From DASTFP01 sp963816855 (GTDB lineage: Bacteria > Verrucomicrobiota > Verrucomicrobiia > Chthoniobacterales > Terrimicrobiaceae), in assembly GCA_963816855.1 (NCBI GenBank), contig CAWFMA010000028.1:10629-74628 (forward strand): a DNA stretch of 64,000 nucleotides, written 5' to 3'. A program made the translations under genes and the position numbers. The notes below the pieces were generated by a model, which saw only the letters and a program-made list of their open reading frames with translations, searched no databases and was not told the DNA's origin. This document shows positions 1 through 9,174 of the stretch, piece by piece. The stretch's first letter is position 1; the number at the start of each line of letters is the position of its first letter.

Positions 1-486
1 GATATTTCCGCGGCTGAGGCGAGTGCTCTTCAGTTGCACCGCGAGCGACTAGATGTGGGCGCGCTGATGCAGCGCTCTGTTGACCTATTCCGCGAGGTTG
101 CCGAGGAAAAAAATATCATGATCACTCTTGTTCAACCGGAACGCGTCGAGATGCACGCGGACCCGGTTCGTCTCGGGCAGGCGATTAACAATCTTCTGGA
201 CAACGCTCTTAAATATACCCCTTTGGGGGGACGTGTGCAGATTCATGCGCGCGCGGCTAGAACCGGGGCGGTCATCACTTTTTCCGACAACGGTCCAGGT
301 ATTCCTCCCGAGGAGAGAGAGGCCGTCTTCCGTCGACTCTACCGGGGGGATGCGAGCCGCTCTCAGCGGGGACTGGGCTTGGGGCTAAGCCTCGTGAAGG
401 CGATTGCCGAGGCGCACGGGGGGAGCGTAGTCATTGAGGACGAGCCGGGCGGCGGCGCGCGAGTCACCATGCGGCTCCCCGGCTGA
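1..486 (+). CDS. Sensor histidine kinase, C-terminal part (5' end outside window)
   Basis: The frame is open from base 1, so the N-terminal sensor and dimerisation domains lie upstream of the window. What remains is the ATP-binding HATPase_c domain: the N box (NNLLDNALKYTP), the G1 box (DNGPGIP) and the G2 box (GLGLGLSLVKAIAEAHGG), ending in a usual C-terminus. It would phosphorylate a partner response regulator, probably encoded just upstream. The order of boxes and the G2 wording fit the envelope-stress/heavy-metal kinase group, like the complete kinase at 50605-52077. No stimulus can be inferred. The next gene begins 14 bases downstream, so the two may share a transcript. Confidence 0.93.
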   Translation, partial: DISAAEASALQLHRERLDVGALMQRSVDLFREVAEEKNIMITLVQPERVEMHADPVRLGQAINNLLDNALKYTPLGGRVQIHARAARTGAVITFSDNGPGIPPEEREAVFRRLYRGDASRSQRGLGLGLSLVKAIAEAHGGSVVIEDEPGGGARVTMRLPG

Positions 487-489
487 ATC

Positions 490-495
490 AAGGAG
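490..495 (+). promoter_or_regulatory. Shine-Dalgarno AAGGAG before ATG 501
   Basis: AAGGAG sits five bases before the ATG at 501, an almost ideal spacing. It supports the long form of the downstream secreted TPR protein even though the signal-like segment starts only about 52 codons later. Few other genes in this window have such a clear site. Confidence 0.5.
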
Positions 496-500
496 CCAAA

Positions 501-2642
501 ATGAAAAGAGTGAGCGAAGTGAACGAGCGGAGCTGGCGATCGCCAAGCGGTTTTTCAGGCATGAACGCGAGGAAATTCAACGTCCAGAAATTCAGGGACT
601 TGTCCTTTTGCCAGAATCCGGCGATTGGGTATATTTGTGGAAAATTGACGAAGATGATGAGGTGCGTGTGTTTAATCCTGCTGGCATCAGCGGTTTTCGC
701 CGCGGGACAAGGCGGTTTGGCTTCAGAGATGCAAGCTCCACAACCTCAACCTGCTACAGCTCCGGATACAGGTCAGCCTGCACCGCCGGCGCCCGCTTCC
801 CAGCCCGCTCCGGCTCCGGCTCCGCCTCCGCAGCCGGCGTCGCAGCCGGCTCAGAATTCGCAGCCTGGAGGGCAAGGGGGAGCTGGAAATGCGTCCGGCG
901 GAAACGCGAGTGGCGGCGGGTCGAGTTTCCTTGGGAAGGATGTTCCCTTTTTGGATCCTGGCACGAACATCGTTACCTGGGACGGAAAGAGCTGGAACAT
1001 TAGCAACAACGCGCTTTTCCAGGCGCGCTTCGAAAAGTTCCTCAACGCGCCCTCCTCGATCACGCCGCCCGAAACCGAGTATCAGGAGACCTTGCAACAG
1101 ATCATGGACAAGCTTGCTCCGGGGCGGATTACCCCCCGATCAACCGACGAGGCCTTTCAGTTGCTGGCGAAGGCCTCGCGATATCAGGAGGATGCCAACC
1201 TGTGCGACTCCATAGCCAATCAGGTCTATTCCTCCTGGCTGGCGCGAAAGAATAATGATCGACTCAATGCGGCAAGCAAGACCCTCGAGGACGAACGCAA
1301 GCGGCTGGAATGGAACGCGAGACTGACGGCCGAAGGGAACAAGCTCGAGGGGGGAAGTTCCGCGAAATCCAAAAATGGTGCTCCCGCCAATCCCGAGCAG
1401 GTGCAGCAGCAGCAGCTCAGCCGCGAAATGCAGATGCAACCCATACTGACAAGAATTGCAGAAATCACCGCGTTGACCCGGGCCAACCAGCTGAAGCGTG
1501 AGGTTGCCGAGTTGCAGGTTAAGATCGAGTTTCAGTCCCTGATCGTGCAGCACTTTCTCCAGAGGCGTTTTCAGCACGCCCTGATCGGAACGAGATTTTA
1601 CCGCAGCATTTTTGCGGACGGAGACAGCCAATTGCGAATTGGCGAGGACGCCAAGAGCTTATTCGCCAAGACCAGCGGCTTGCCGCCGACGATGGGCAGC
1701 ATCGATTCACTGGCCAATGAAATCGTTCGCGACGTGCGCGAGGGGGTGCTGGCCTTTAAGTTTCTCTTGGAAAAGAATGAACTGCAGAGTGCGACCAAAC
1801 GGCTGGCCGAAACATTTGTAATCGGCGAGTACCTGCCCGACGTGCGCACCCTTGATCGCCAAGACAAGAGGAAGGCCTTGCAGTTCGTGCAAAAGTCGAA
1901 TCAGCTCCTTAGCGCCATCGATGTCAAAGACTACGCAATGGCCGAGAAACTTGTGAGCGAACTGAGCGTGAGCGCAAGAGACTTCGATGTTTCCAAGCCG
2001 ATGGCAGCCATCGAGACGGCCAAGCAGATCTCCGGCATGCACATTGCGAAGGCTCGCAACGCCGCGGTGAGCGGCGACAAGGAGACCCTGGAAGCGGAGC
2101 TCAAGGCGGCAACCGAAATCTGGCCCCGCAACCCGGCCCTTACCGAGGTCTCTCAAATGATCTTTTCCCAGGCCGACGTGCAATCCAGGGCCTTGGTGGA
2201 TTTTGATCAGCTTCTAAGCCAGAAAAATTACCGCCAGATTCTTGACGACAAGATGCGCTTTATCGCCGCCACGGCCATGTATCCTCAGAAACAGGAGCAG
2301 CTGCGCAAGGTGCTCGAAGACATGCAGGCGATTGAGACCTCGATCATCCAGGCACAGGAAATCGAGAAGCGTGGCGACTATGCCGGCGCCTGGGAGAGTG
2401 CCGAAAAGGCCTTCCGCAATTTCCCCGACGACAACAAGCTCAATCAGGTGCGCGCCAACCTCACGACCAAAGCCGCGGACTTCGTCCATGCCATCCGCCA
2501 AGCGGAAGAACTCGAGCAAAAGGACCAACCCGGCTCCAGCCTCTCCTGGTATCTCAAAGCGCAAAGCGAATACCCCTCCAGCGATTTCGCAAAACAGGGC
2601 GTCGATCGTCTCACGAAACAAATCCTCCCCGACGCCAGTTAG
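501..2642 (+). CDS. Secreted or membrane-anchored TPR-like protein with Pro-rich linker
   Basis: Not assignable to a named family. A hydrophobic segment at about residues 53-70 resembles a signal peptide. It is followed by a Pro/Ala/Gln-rich linker (about 75-120), a Gly/Ser stretch, then a long helical region with charged coiled-coil-like parts and TPR-like helix pairs to the end. The start is uncertain: ATG 501 has a strong ribosome-binding site but places 52 residues before the hydrophobic segment, while the tandem ATGs at 654 and 657 give a normal signal peptide but have no clear site. It most likely acts in the periplasm or envelope as a scaffold. Long secreted TPR proteins of unknown function are common in Verrucomicrobiota-like genomes. 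Confidence 0.8.
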   Translation: MKRVSEVNERSWRSPSGFSGMNARKFNVQKFRDLSFCQNPAIGYICGKLTKMMRCVCLILLASAVFAAGQGGLASEMQAPQPQPATAPDTGQPAPPAPASQPAPAPAPPPQPASQPAQNSQPGGQGGAGNASGGNASGGGSSFLGKDVPFLDPGTNIVTWDGKSWNISNNALFQARFEKFLNAPSSITPPETEYQETLQQIMDKLAPGRITPRSTDEAFQLLAKASRYQEDANLCDSIANQVYSSWLARKNNDRLNAASKTLEDERKRLEWNARLTAEGNKLEGGSSAKSKNGAPANPEQVQQQQLSREMQMQPILTRIAEITALTRANQLKREVAELQVKIEFQSLIVQHFLQRRFQHALIGTRFYRSIFADGDSQLRIGEDAKSLFAKTSGLPPTMGSIDSLANEIVRDVREGVLAFKFLLEKNELQSATKRLAETFVIGEYLPDVRTLDRQDKRKALQFVQKSNQLLSAIDVKDYAMAEKLVSELSVSARDFDVSKPMAAIETAKQISGMHIAKARNAAVSGDKETLEAELKAATEIWPRNPALTEVSQMIFSQADVQSRALVDFDQLLSQKNYRQILDDKMRFIAATAMYPQKQEQLRKVLEDMQAIETSIIQAQEIEKRGDYAGAWESAEKAFRNFPDDNKLNQVRANLTTKAADFVHAIRQAEELEQKDQPGSSLSWYLKAQSEYPSSDFAKQGVDRLTKQILPDAS

Positions 2643-2781
2643 CCCGAAGATATCGGCGTGGTCCCGGCCCGTTTGCACCGGTTTCCCCCTAACAATCTTT
2701 GACTTTCAGGCGGGCTTTGTCTTGCCTCGCAGCGAATGATTTCGCACGCTGATTGGCGCGTCGAGCTTCCCCGCTATTGCA

Positions 2782-4083
2782 ATGAACAACCTCCATCTGG
2801 CTGTGCAGTTCTTCCTGCAGATAGCGGTGATCCTCATCTTCTGCCGTCTCGTCGGAATGATCGCCCTGCGTTTCGGCCAGCCGCAAGTGGTCGCCGAGAT
2901 GATCGCGGGCGTGTTCCTTGGCCCGTCTCTTTTAGGCCTGCTTTGGCCCGAACTGCAGCAATGGCTGTTCCCGTGGGATCCCGCTCAGAAGAGCCGCGAC
3001 ACTCAGAGTTATCTCTTTCCAGCGTCCCAGCTTGGATTGGCGCTCTATATGTTTGTGGTGGGGTTGGAGTTTCGCGTCGATATCATTCAAAAACATCTCC
3101 GGAGTTCGATCGCTGTCTCGCTGGCCGGGATGGTTGTTCCTTTCGTGCTGGGCAGCGGTCTGGCATGGATTTTCTTTCATCATACGGCGCTATTTCCCGC
3201 GCGAACCACGCTTTCGGAGGCGATGCTGTTTCTTGGCGCCTCGATGTGCATCACGGCCTTTCCGATGCTCGCGCGCATCATTCATTTCAAGAATCTGGCC
3301 GGAACGACGATGGGGACCGTCGCGTTGGGTGCGGGAGCCATAGATGATGCCACGGCGTGGTGCCTGCTTGCGGTGGTGCTGGCAAGCTTCGATCACAATT
3401 GGAGCCACGCTCTGATCAATATCATCGGAGGCGCGGGCTATGTGCTCTTCGCCCTGCTTTTTCTGCGACAGCTGCTCGCCCGAGCCAAGGCTTGGCTGGT
3501 GAAGGAAGGTCGCCTTACCGACGGGGGTCTCGCCGTCGGGCTCGCCTTAATGGCGGCTGGCGCCTGGTTTACCGATCTCATCGGGTTGCATGCGGTGTTC
3601 GGCGCATTTGTCATGGGAGCGGCCATGCCGCGTGGAGTCGTTGCCCGAGATCTCGTTGGCCGAATTCAGCCGCTCACCGTTGCCCTGTTGCTCCCCTTGT
3701 TTTTCACCTACTCCGGGCTGAACACGCGGATCGGGCTGCTGAACACCAGCTTTCTTTGGCTGCTCTGCGGCGCGGTGCTGCTGGCCTCCATTTTCGGCAA
3801 GGGCATTGCGTGCTGGTTGGCGGCCCGCGCGACCGGTATTCCCAACCAGGAGGCGCTTGGGATTGGGACGTTGATGAATGCCCGCGGTCTAATGGAGTTG
3901 ATCATCATCAATATCGGCCTGCAGCGCGGCATCATCTCCGACGAACTCTTTGCTACGCTGGTGATCATGGCAGTCGTGACCACGCTGATGGCTTCCCCCG
4001 TGTTCGAGAGGCTCGCGGGATCTTTCAGGCCCGAGAAAGCCTTCGACGCGAAGGCCAGCCTGGAGTTCGAGCCGCATCGGTAG
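2782..4083 (+). CDS. Cation:proton antiporter, CPA2 (KefB/NapA-like) family
   Basis: A polytopic membrane protein of 433 residues with about twelve hydrophobic segments spread along its length. The N-terminal half carries the family pattern FGQPQVVAEMIAGVFLGPSLLG, and the GAGAIDDATAWCLLA segment (about residues 183-197) holds the paired acidic residues that bind the cation and proton in CPA2 exchangers. No C-terminal TrkA-N domain is present, so it is the short NapA-like form, not a full Kef channel. It would exchange Na+ or K+ for protons across the inner membrane. It stands alone: the next gene is convergent. Confidence 0.92.
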   Translation: MNNLHLAVQFFLQIAVILIFCRLVGMIALRFGQPQVVAEMIAGVFLGPSLLGLLWPELQQWLFPWDPAQKSRDTQSYLFPASQLGLALYMFVVGLEFRVDIIQKHLRSSIAVSLAGMVVPFVLGSGLAWIFFHHTALFPARTTLSEAMLFLGASMCITAFPMLARIIHFKNLAGTTMGTVALGAGAIDDATAWCLLAVVLASFDHNWSHALINIIGGAGYVLFALLFLRQLLARAKAWLVKEGRLTDGGLAVGLALMAAGAWFTDLIGLHAVFGAFVMGAAMPRGVVARDLVGRIQPLTVALLLPLFFTYSGLNTRIGLLNTSFLWLLCGAVLLASIFGKGIACWLAARATGIPNQEALGIGTLMNARGLMELIIINIGLQRGIISDELFATLVIMAVVTTLMASPVFERLAGSFRPEKAFDAKASLEFEPHR

Positions 4084-4162
4084 GAGACTTCCAACCTCGC
4101 GCGGTTTCCCGACTTGAGCGTTCGCGGCGAGATCAACGCTGACCGAACCCCGAGCCGATTTC

Positions 4163-6109
4163 TTATTCCTCGGTATTCCGCAACTTGGAAAGCACGCTGA
4201 AGTCTTCCAACGTGGTGGTATCTCCGGTAACGGCTCCGCCCGCTGCAACCTCCTTGAGCAGGCGGCGCATGATCTTTCCGCTCCTAGTCTTGGGGAGGGA
4301 GTCGGCAAAGCGAATATCGTCGGGCTTGGCAATGGCCCCGATGAGGCTACTGACATGTCGGCGCAGTTTTTCGCCGAGTTCGGCGGTCGCCGCAAAGCCC
4401 GAGCGAAGAGTGACAAAGGCCACCAGAGCCTGGCCCTTGACTTCGTCCGGCCGCCCGACGGCCGCAGCTTCCGCAACGGCTTCGTGGGCCGCGAGAGCGC
4501 TCTCAACCTCAGCGGTTCCCAAACGATGGCCCGCCACGTTGAGAACGTCGTCGATGCGGCCGACGATCCAGAAGTAGCCGTCCTTATCGCGCCGGGCGCC
4601 GTCTCCGGTGGTATAGAAGCCCTTGAATTCGCTCCAGTATTGTTTCCTGTAGCGGGCCTTGTCGCCGTAAATGGTGCGGAGCATGGCGGGCCACGGCTTG
4701 CGGATAACAAGTTTCCCGCCTTGATTCGGTCCCACTTCCTTGCCCTGATCGTCAACCACGGCCGCATCAACGCCAAAAAACGGCAGCGTCGCCGTGCCTG
4801 GCTTCAGGGGCGTGGCGCCCGGCAGCGGGCTGATCATTTGCATTCCGGTTTCCGTCTGCCACCAGGTGTCAACGATCGGGCAGCGGCCTCCGCCGATATG
4901 ATTGTGATACCACATCCATGCCTCGGGATTGATCGGTTCGCCTACCGTCCCCAGCAACCGGAGCGAAGAGAGGTCGTGCTTGGCCGGCCATTCGTCTCCC
5001 CATTTAATGAAAGCTCGGATGGCGGTGGGAGCCGTATAGAGAATCGTCACGCCATGTTCCGCGATGATGCTCCAGAAGCGGTCCGGTTGGGGCCAGTTTG
5101 GCGCGCCTTCATACATGAGAGTGGTCGCGCCGTTGGCGAGCGGACCGTAGACGACGTAGCTGTGGCCCGTAATCCATCCCACGTCGGCGGTACACCAGAA
5201 GGTGTCTTCCTCGCGGAGGTCAAAAATGTACTTCGTCGTTACTGCGGCACCCAAAAGGTAACCGCCCGTTGTATGGAGGATACCCTTGGGCTTTCCGGTC
5301 GAGCCACTGGTGTAAAGAATGAAAAGCGGGTGCTCGCTGTCAAAACCCTCGGCGGGACAGGCGGTCTCCACGTAATCCGCCTCGCGGTGCCACCAGACGT
5401 CGCGGCCTTCCTGAATATGAATGTCAAGATGAGTGCGCCGGAACACGATCACCCGACGGACCGTGGAGTTGCCCTCGAGCGCCTGATCGACACTTTGCTT
5501 TAGACTAATGATTTGGCCGCGCCGATAACCTCCATCCGCGGTGACGACAATACTCGCCCCGCTGTCGGCTAACCGATCCTTGATGCTCTCGCTGCTGAAT
5601 CCGCCGAAGACCACGCTGTGGACAGCTCCGATCCGAGCGCAAGCAAGCATGGCTACAGCCGCCTCGGGGATGTGCGGCAGATAGATAAGCACGCGATCGC
5701 CCTTCTTGCAGCCGTTGCGTTTGAGGATGTTTGCGAAGATGCAAACTTCGCGGTGAAGTCGTTGATAGGTAAGGACCCGGCGTTCGCCTGGTTCGCCTTC
5801 CCAAATGATCGCCGCCTTGTTGCGGCGCGGACCCGCAAGGTGACGATCCAGACAGTTCTCGGAAATGTTGAGCTTGGCGCCAACAAACCACTTGGCGAAG
5901 GGCGGCCGCCAGACGCTGACCTTGGTCCACTTCTTTTGCCAGAGCAGGTCGGCCGCCTGTTTGGCCCAGAACCTCTCGGGCGCCTTTATCGATTCCTTGT
6001 AGAGCTTTCTGTATTGTGCAAAAGAGCCGATGTGGGCGCTTCTCGAAAACTCCTTCGAGGGCTTGAAAACGCGCTTCTCGACTAGGTGGGACTCGATGTT
6101 GTTACTCAT
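4163..6109 (-). CDS. acsA: Acetyl-CoA synthetase (AMP-forming)
   Basis: Makes acetyl-CoA from acetate, ATP and CoA in the cytoplasm. The protein has the N-terminal ACAS region, the AMP-binding P-loop YTSGSTGKPKG at about residues 266-276, the YTTGDGARRDKDGY hinge region, and the C-terminal KTRSGKIMRR motif whose lysine (near residue 610) is the site of regulatory acetylation in this family. At 648 residues it has the usual length. ATG 6109 was chosen because the frame upstream starts only at a TTG at 6187 that would overlap the preceding gene. Propionate use cannot be excluded. It follows the SprT-like gene by about 80 bases and may be read through from it. Confidence 0.96.
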   Translation of the reverse strand: MSNNIESHLVEKRVFKPSKEFSRSAHIGSFAQYRKLYKESIKAPERFWAKQAADLLWQKKWTKVSVWRPPFAKWFVGAKLNISENCLDRHLAGPRRNKAAIIWEGEPGERRVLTYQRLHREVCIFANILKRNGCKKGDRVLIYLPHIPEAAVAMLACARIGAVHSVVFGGFSSESIKDRLADSGASIVVTADGGYRRGQIISLKQSVDQALEGNSTVRRVIVFRRTHLDIHIQEGRDVWWHREADYVETACPAEGFDSEHPLFILYTSGSTGKPKGILHTTGGYLLGAAVTTKYIFDLREEDTFWCTADVGWITGHSYVVYGPLANGATTLMYEGAPNWPQPDRFWSIIAEHGVTILYTAPTAIRAFIKWGDEWPAKHDLSSLRLLGTVGEPINPEAWMWYHNHIGGGRCPIVDTWWQTETGMQMISPLPGATPLKPGTATLPFFGVDAAVVDDQGKEVGPNQGGKLVIRKPWPAMLRTIYGDKARYRKQYWSEFKGFYTTGDGARRDKDGYFWIVGRIDDVLNVAGHRLGTAEVESALAAHEAVAEAAAVGRPDEVKGQALVAFVTLRSGFAATAELGEKLRRHVSSLIGAIAKPDDIRFADSLPKTRSGKIMRRLLKEVAAGGAVTGDTTTLEDFSVLSKLRNTEE

Positions 6110-6188
6110 TGGGGGAACAAATGCAGATCGTCTTGGTAATTCTCGGTTCGGACTCGATTCTATCGGAAAAGCAAGGGAGACAGGCAAG

Positions 6189-6812
6189 TCACGCCGCCAA
6201 TTTGTCCGGGGCTGGCACGGGCATGAAGCGGAACCGCTCGTGATATTTTCCCTCGTTGTGTCTGCGACAACATTTGAGGCACGCGACGCGACGCCTCATC
6301 GCGTGCACGCGCGCCAGCGTGGTGCCGCATTCGCGGCACGCATAGAAGTACTTTCGCTCGAAGCGGATGCGTTTCAAAGGAAGATCGTGGCAGCGTGATT
6401 CGTTCGGCAGTCCCAGATCGCGGCAGGCTTGGCGCCATTCCGGGCCGTGCGGCGCGATGTGGCGGCGTCCGGCTCGATATTGCGCGAGAAAATGGGCCAG
6501 TTCGTGACGCAAAGTACGCTGGACCTCGGACGGCGAGACTTCGATCAGCTTGGGATTCAGGGAGATCGTCTTGGTGTGCCAGCAGGCGAGGCCGGCCGTC
6601 GTCCGCAGCCGTGGTCGCCACACGACGGCCACTTGGAGCTTCGGGCAGCGGGCGGTGCGGAGAAGTTGTCCGCACAGTTTCTCAAGAAGAATATCACGGT
6701 TGAGGCCGCGCGACGGTCGCGAAGAGTTGGCGCTGGTGGCGTCCGGAAGGAGTCGCAGGTGGCGAAGAACGGATTTTCCGAAATTGAGCGCAACAAACTG
6801 AGCGAATTTCAT
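6189..6812 (-). CDS. SprT-like zinc metallopeptidase
   Basis: The HELAH zinc motif at residues 103-107, with a third histidine in HGPEW (about 122), and a C-terminal zinc ribbon (Cys159, Cys162, Cys178, Cys181) together identify the SprT family. Bacterial SprT proteins are poorly characterised; the related eukaryotic Spartan protease cleaves DNA-protein crosslinks. The N-terminal 60 residues are not conserved in my memory of the family. The start codon overlaps the stop of the cysteine desulfurase gene as TGATG, so translation is probably coupled. This makes it the third gene of a cysE / desulfurase / sprT unit, a pairing with no obvious functional reason. Confidence 0.85.
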   Translation of the reverse strand: MKFAQFVALNFGKSVLRHLRLLPDATSANSSRPSRGLNRDILLEKLCGQLLRTARCPKLQVAVVWRPRLRTTAGLACWHTKTISLNPKLIEVSPSEVQRTLRHELAHFLAQYRAGRRHIAPHGPEWRQACRDLGLPNESRCHDLPLKRIRFERKYFYACRECGTTLARVHAMRRRVACLKCCRRHNEGKYHERFRFMPVPAPDKLAA

Positions 6813-7960
6813 CAGGCGGCAATGGGCTGCGCCTGGCGCTCGACGACTTTGGTGAGAGCGCCCAGGCAGTGTTCAATATCAGTATCTGCGGTTTGGCTTC
6901 CAAGGGAAAAGCGGACCGTTGATGAGGCAAGTTCGGGCGCTACCCCCATGGCCCGAAGAACGTGCGAGGGTTGAACCGACCCAACCATGCACGCTGAGCC
7001 GCTGGACGCACAGACTCCCTCGAGATCGAGCCCAATAAGGAGCGCCTCGCCGTCAAGGCCCGGGAAACTGACGTTCAGGGTATTGGCGAGCGTGAGGTCT
7101 GGGTGACCATTGCGGACACATCCCGGAACACGGGTCTGAATCCCATGCCAGAGCCGGTCGCGAAGCGCGGCCAGCCGAATTTCCTCGGAGGGACGTTTGC
7201 GCTCGGCAACTTCCGCTGCCGCGGCCATTCCGGCAATGGCGGCCACGTTTTCTGTGCCTGGCCGGCGCATGTTTTCGTGGGATCCCCCATGGACGATGCG
7301 GCTTATCGCGATGCCCGATCGAAGAAAAAGCGCACCCGCGCCGGGGGGACCATGGAATTTGTGAGCGGCCAACGAGACAGCAGCCATCCCGAGATCGTTT
7401 GGGCGGAGAGGCAGCTTTCCGAAACTTTGGATGGCGTCGCTGTGGAAACAAACGCGCCGCTGATGGCAGATTGCGGCGAACTCCTCAACCGGCTGGATCG
7501 TCCCGGTCTCATTGTTTGCGTGCATGATGGAAACCAGCACGGTATCCCGGCGCAAGGCGGCCTTGAGATCCCCGGGATCCACGCAGCCATGGCGGTCAAC
7601 TTCGAGGATGCTCACGTCGAAGCCCTCATAATGCTTCAATTGCTCGAACGCCCGGAGCACGGCGTGATGTTCCGTGGCGGCGGTGATGAGATGGCGCCCG
7701 CGCGGCGCGTGAGCTCGCGCCAAGCCAAGTACTGCAAGGTTGCACGCTTCCGTTCCGCCGCTGGTAAAAATGATTTCATGTCCGCTCACGCCGAGAAGCG
7801 ACGCGAGTCTTTCCCGCGCGTCGTCGATTGCGGCGCGGGCTCCGCGGCCCGCCGCGTGGATGCTTGAGGGATTCCCGAAGCTATCGCGCAGCAGAGGGAT
7901 CATCGCCTCAAAGGCCTCTGTCGCCAGCGGCGTCGTCGCATTGTAATCTAAATAGACCAT
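6812..7960 (-). CDS. Cysteine desulfurase (NifS/IscS-type)
   Basis: A PLP enzyme that removes sulfur from cysteine as a persulfide for Fe-S clusters or thio-cofactors. Visible are the N-terminal YLDYNATTP, the PLP lysine Lys201 in AAHKFHGPPG, and the catalytic cysteine near residue 323 in SSGSACMVG. At 382 residues and with the short SSGSAC loop it belongs to the class I NifS/IscS group, not SufS. Its start overlaps the end of cysE by 13 bases and its stop overlaps the SprT-like gene. No iscU or sufBCD lies nearby, so the sulfur acceptor is unknown. The position directly after cysE suggests that cysteine synthesis and sulfur mobilisation are co-expressed. Confidence 0.95.
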   Translation of the reverse strand: MVYLDYNATTPLATEAFEAMIPLLRDSFGNPSSIHAAGRGARAAIDDARERLASLLGVSGHEIIFTSGGTEACNLAVLGLARAHAPRGRHLITAATEHHAVLRAFEQLKHYEGFDVSILEVDRHGCVDPGDLKAALRRDTVLVSIMHANNETGTIQPVEEFAAICHQRRVCFHSDAIQSFGKLPLRPNDLGMAAVSLAAHKFHGPPGAGALFLRSGIAISRIVHGGSHENMRRPGTENVAAIAGMAAAAEVAERKRPSEEIRLAALRDRLWHGIQTRVPGCVRNGHPDLTLANTLNVSFPGLDGEALLIGLDLEGVCASSGSACMVGSVQPSHVLRAMGVAPELASSTVRFSLGSQTADTDIEHCLGALTKVVERQAQPIAA

Positions 7961-8853
7961 TCGAGCGCGGGTTCAGGAGCTCTCCTTTTCTTGTCAAGAA
8001 TGCGGAGCTGCTTCTCTTCATAGAAAACGAGAGAGTTTGGCGGAACGCTATGCGTGAGAAAGACGTTGGCTCCGATCGTGCTGTGTGCCCCGACGACGGT
8101 TTCGGCGCCCATGATCGTGGTGCCGGCGTAAATCGTCACGTGGTCCTCGATTGTCGGGTGCCGGCGAAGGCCTCTCAGCGTTTGCCCTCCCGATAGCGAG
8201 CGCCCAATAAGGGCGACGCCCTGGTACAGTTTCACGTGGTCCCCGATAATGCTCGTCTCCCCGACGACGACCCCGGTTCCGTGATCAATGAAAAAATTCG
8301 AGCCGATGGTCGCCCCCGGATGAATGTCGATGCCTGTGCGGCCGTGCGCCCACTCGGTCATCATTCGCGGAATGATCGGAACCCCGGCCAGATGAAGTCT
8401 ATGCGCAATACGCTGAATGGCGATCGCCTCGATGAACGGATAGGAAAGAATGACCTCCTCCCGGTTCATCGCCGCCGGATCGCCCTTATAAGCGGCTTCG
8501 ATATCAGAGTTTAATAATTCACGGACTTCCGGAAGACTCTGAAAAAAATCCAGCAGTGAGGGCATCGAAAGCCCCAAACGCTTCGCGTCGCAGAGGTGCA
8601 TGCTTTGTTGCACTTGCTCCTCAAGCCGTTCCATAACGCTCGATACCCGGTGACGCGTCAATACCGGAAGCGACTTCTTGTGGATCGGTTCCTCGTCGTG
8701 AAATCCGGGGAAAAGAATTTGCAGCATGTCTTCGCAGATGCCGCCAATCGCGCGCTTGGAGGGAAGATTGTTCGCGTCCGCGTTGTTCATGCCTCCCACG
8801 CGGTCGTAGGAGGCAAGGATATCTTGCACCACGTGACTTAACGTCGATTCCAT
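7948..8853 (-). CDS. cysE: Serine O-acetyltransferase
   Basis: Acetylates serine, the first step of cysteine synthesis. The N-terminal helical domain (residues 1-170) contains the YPFIEAIAIQRIAHRLH segment, followed by a left-handed beta-helix of hexapeptide repeats (about 185-280) including DIHPGATIGSNFFIDHGTGVVVGE, typical of CysE active sites. The length of 301 residues matches the long EpsC/SATase form. A C-terminal tail follows the repeats. It heads a coupled set with cysteine desulfurase and the SprT-like gene. It is transcribed divergently from the VapBC operon, with a gap of about 95 bases holding both promoters. Confidence 0.94.
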   Translation of the reverse strand: MESTLSHVVQDILASYDRVGGMNNADANNLPSKRAIGGICEDMLQILFPGFHDEEPIHKKSLPVLTRHRVSSVMERLEEQVQQSMHLCDAKRLGLSMPSLLDFFQSLPEVRELLNSDIEAAYKGDPAAMNREEVILSYPFIEAIAIQRIAHRLHLAGVPIIPRMMTEWAHGRTGIDIHPGATIGSNFFIDHGTGVVVGETSIIGDHVKLYQGVALIGRSLSGGQTLRGLRRHPTIEDHVTIYAGTTIMGAETVVGAHSTIGANVFLTHSVPPNSLVFYEEKQLRILDKKRRAPEPALEWSI

Positions 8854-8949
8854 CCCGAGAGACGAAATATTATCCGCCAGATAGCATTGTCGAGTCTTCT
8901 ACCCCAAAAAAGCTTGCACGAAACACGAGTCATGCGACACGATATATTT

Positions 8950-9174
8950 ATGAAGACGATCACGTTGACCGACCGGGCCTACGAACGTTTGAAATCGTGG
9001 AAGACGGGTCGGGAGTCGTTTTCGGAAGTGGTCCTTAGAACGGTTTCGAAGCGGGGGACGTTTGGCGATCTCGATGAAACCTTCAAAGGGTTCCCCCGTC
9101 CTTTCGAGGAGCACGCGCGGGTCGTTCAGGAAACGATCGTCTCGAAGATCAGACCTGTCGGCGATGAACGTTGA
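8950..9174 (+). CDS. vapB: VapB-type antitoxin
   Basis: A small protein of 74 residues starting MKTITLTDRAYERLKSWK and continuing with RESFSEVVLR, the DNA-binding N-terminal pattern of the COG1753 group of VapB antitoxins. The ATG at 8950 was preferred over an upstream frame that runs into the cysE promoter region. The last 11 bases overlap the toxin gene. The C-terminal half would wrap and block the PIN toxin. These antitoxins usually repress their own operon; no operator was recognised by eye. Confidence 0.8.
   Translation: MKTITLTDRAYERLKSWKTGRESFSEVVLRTVSKRGTFGDLDETFKGFPRPFEEHARVVQETIVSKIRPVGDER

Noticed and set aside
4355..5503. Plus-strand frame of 382 codons opposite acetyl-CoA synthetase
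   Set aside because: It is a shadow of a high-GC gene; its translation is rich in Arg/Gly and matches no family, while the minus strand has every AcsA motif.
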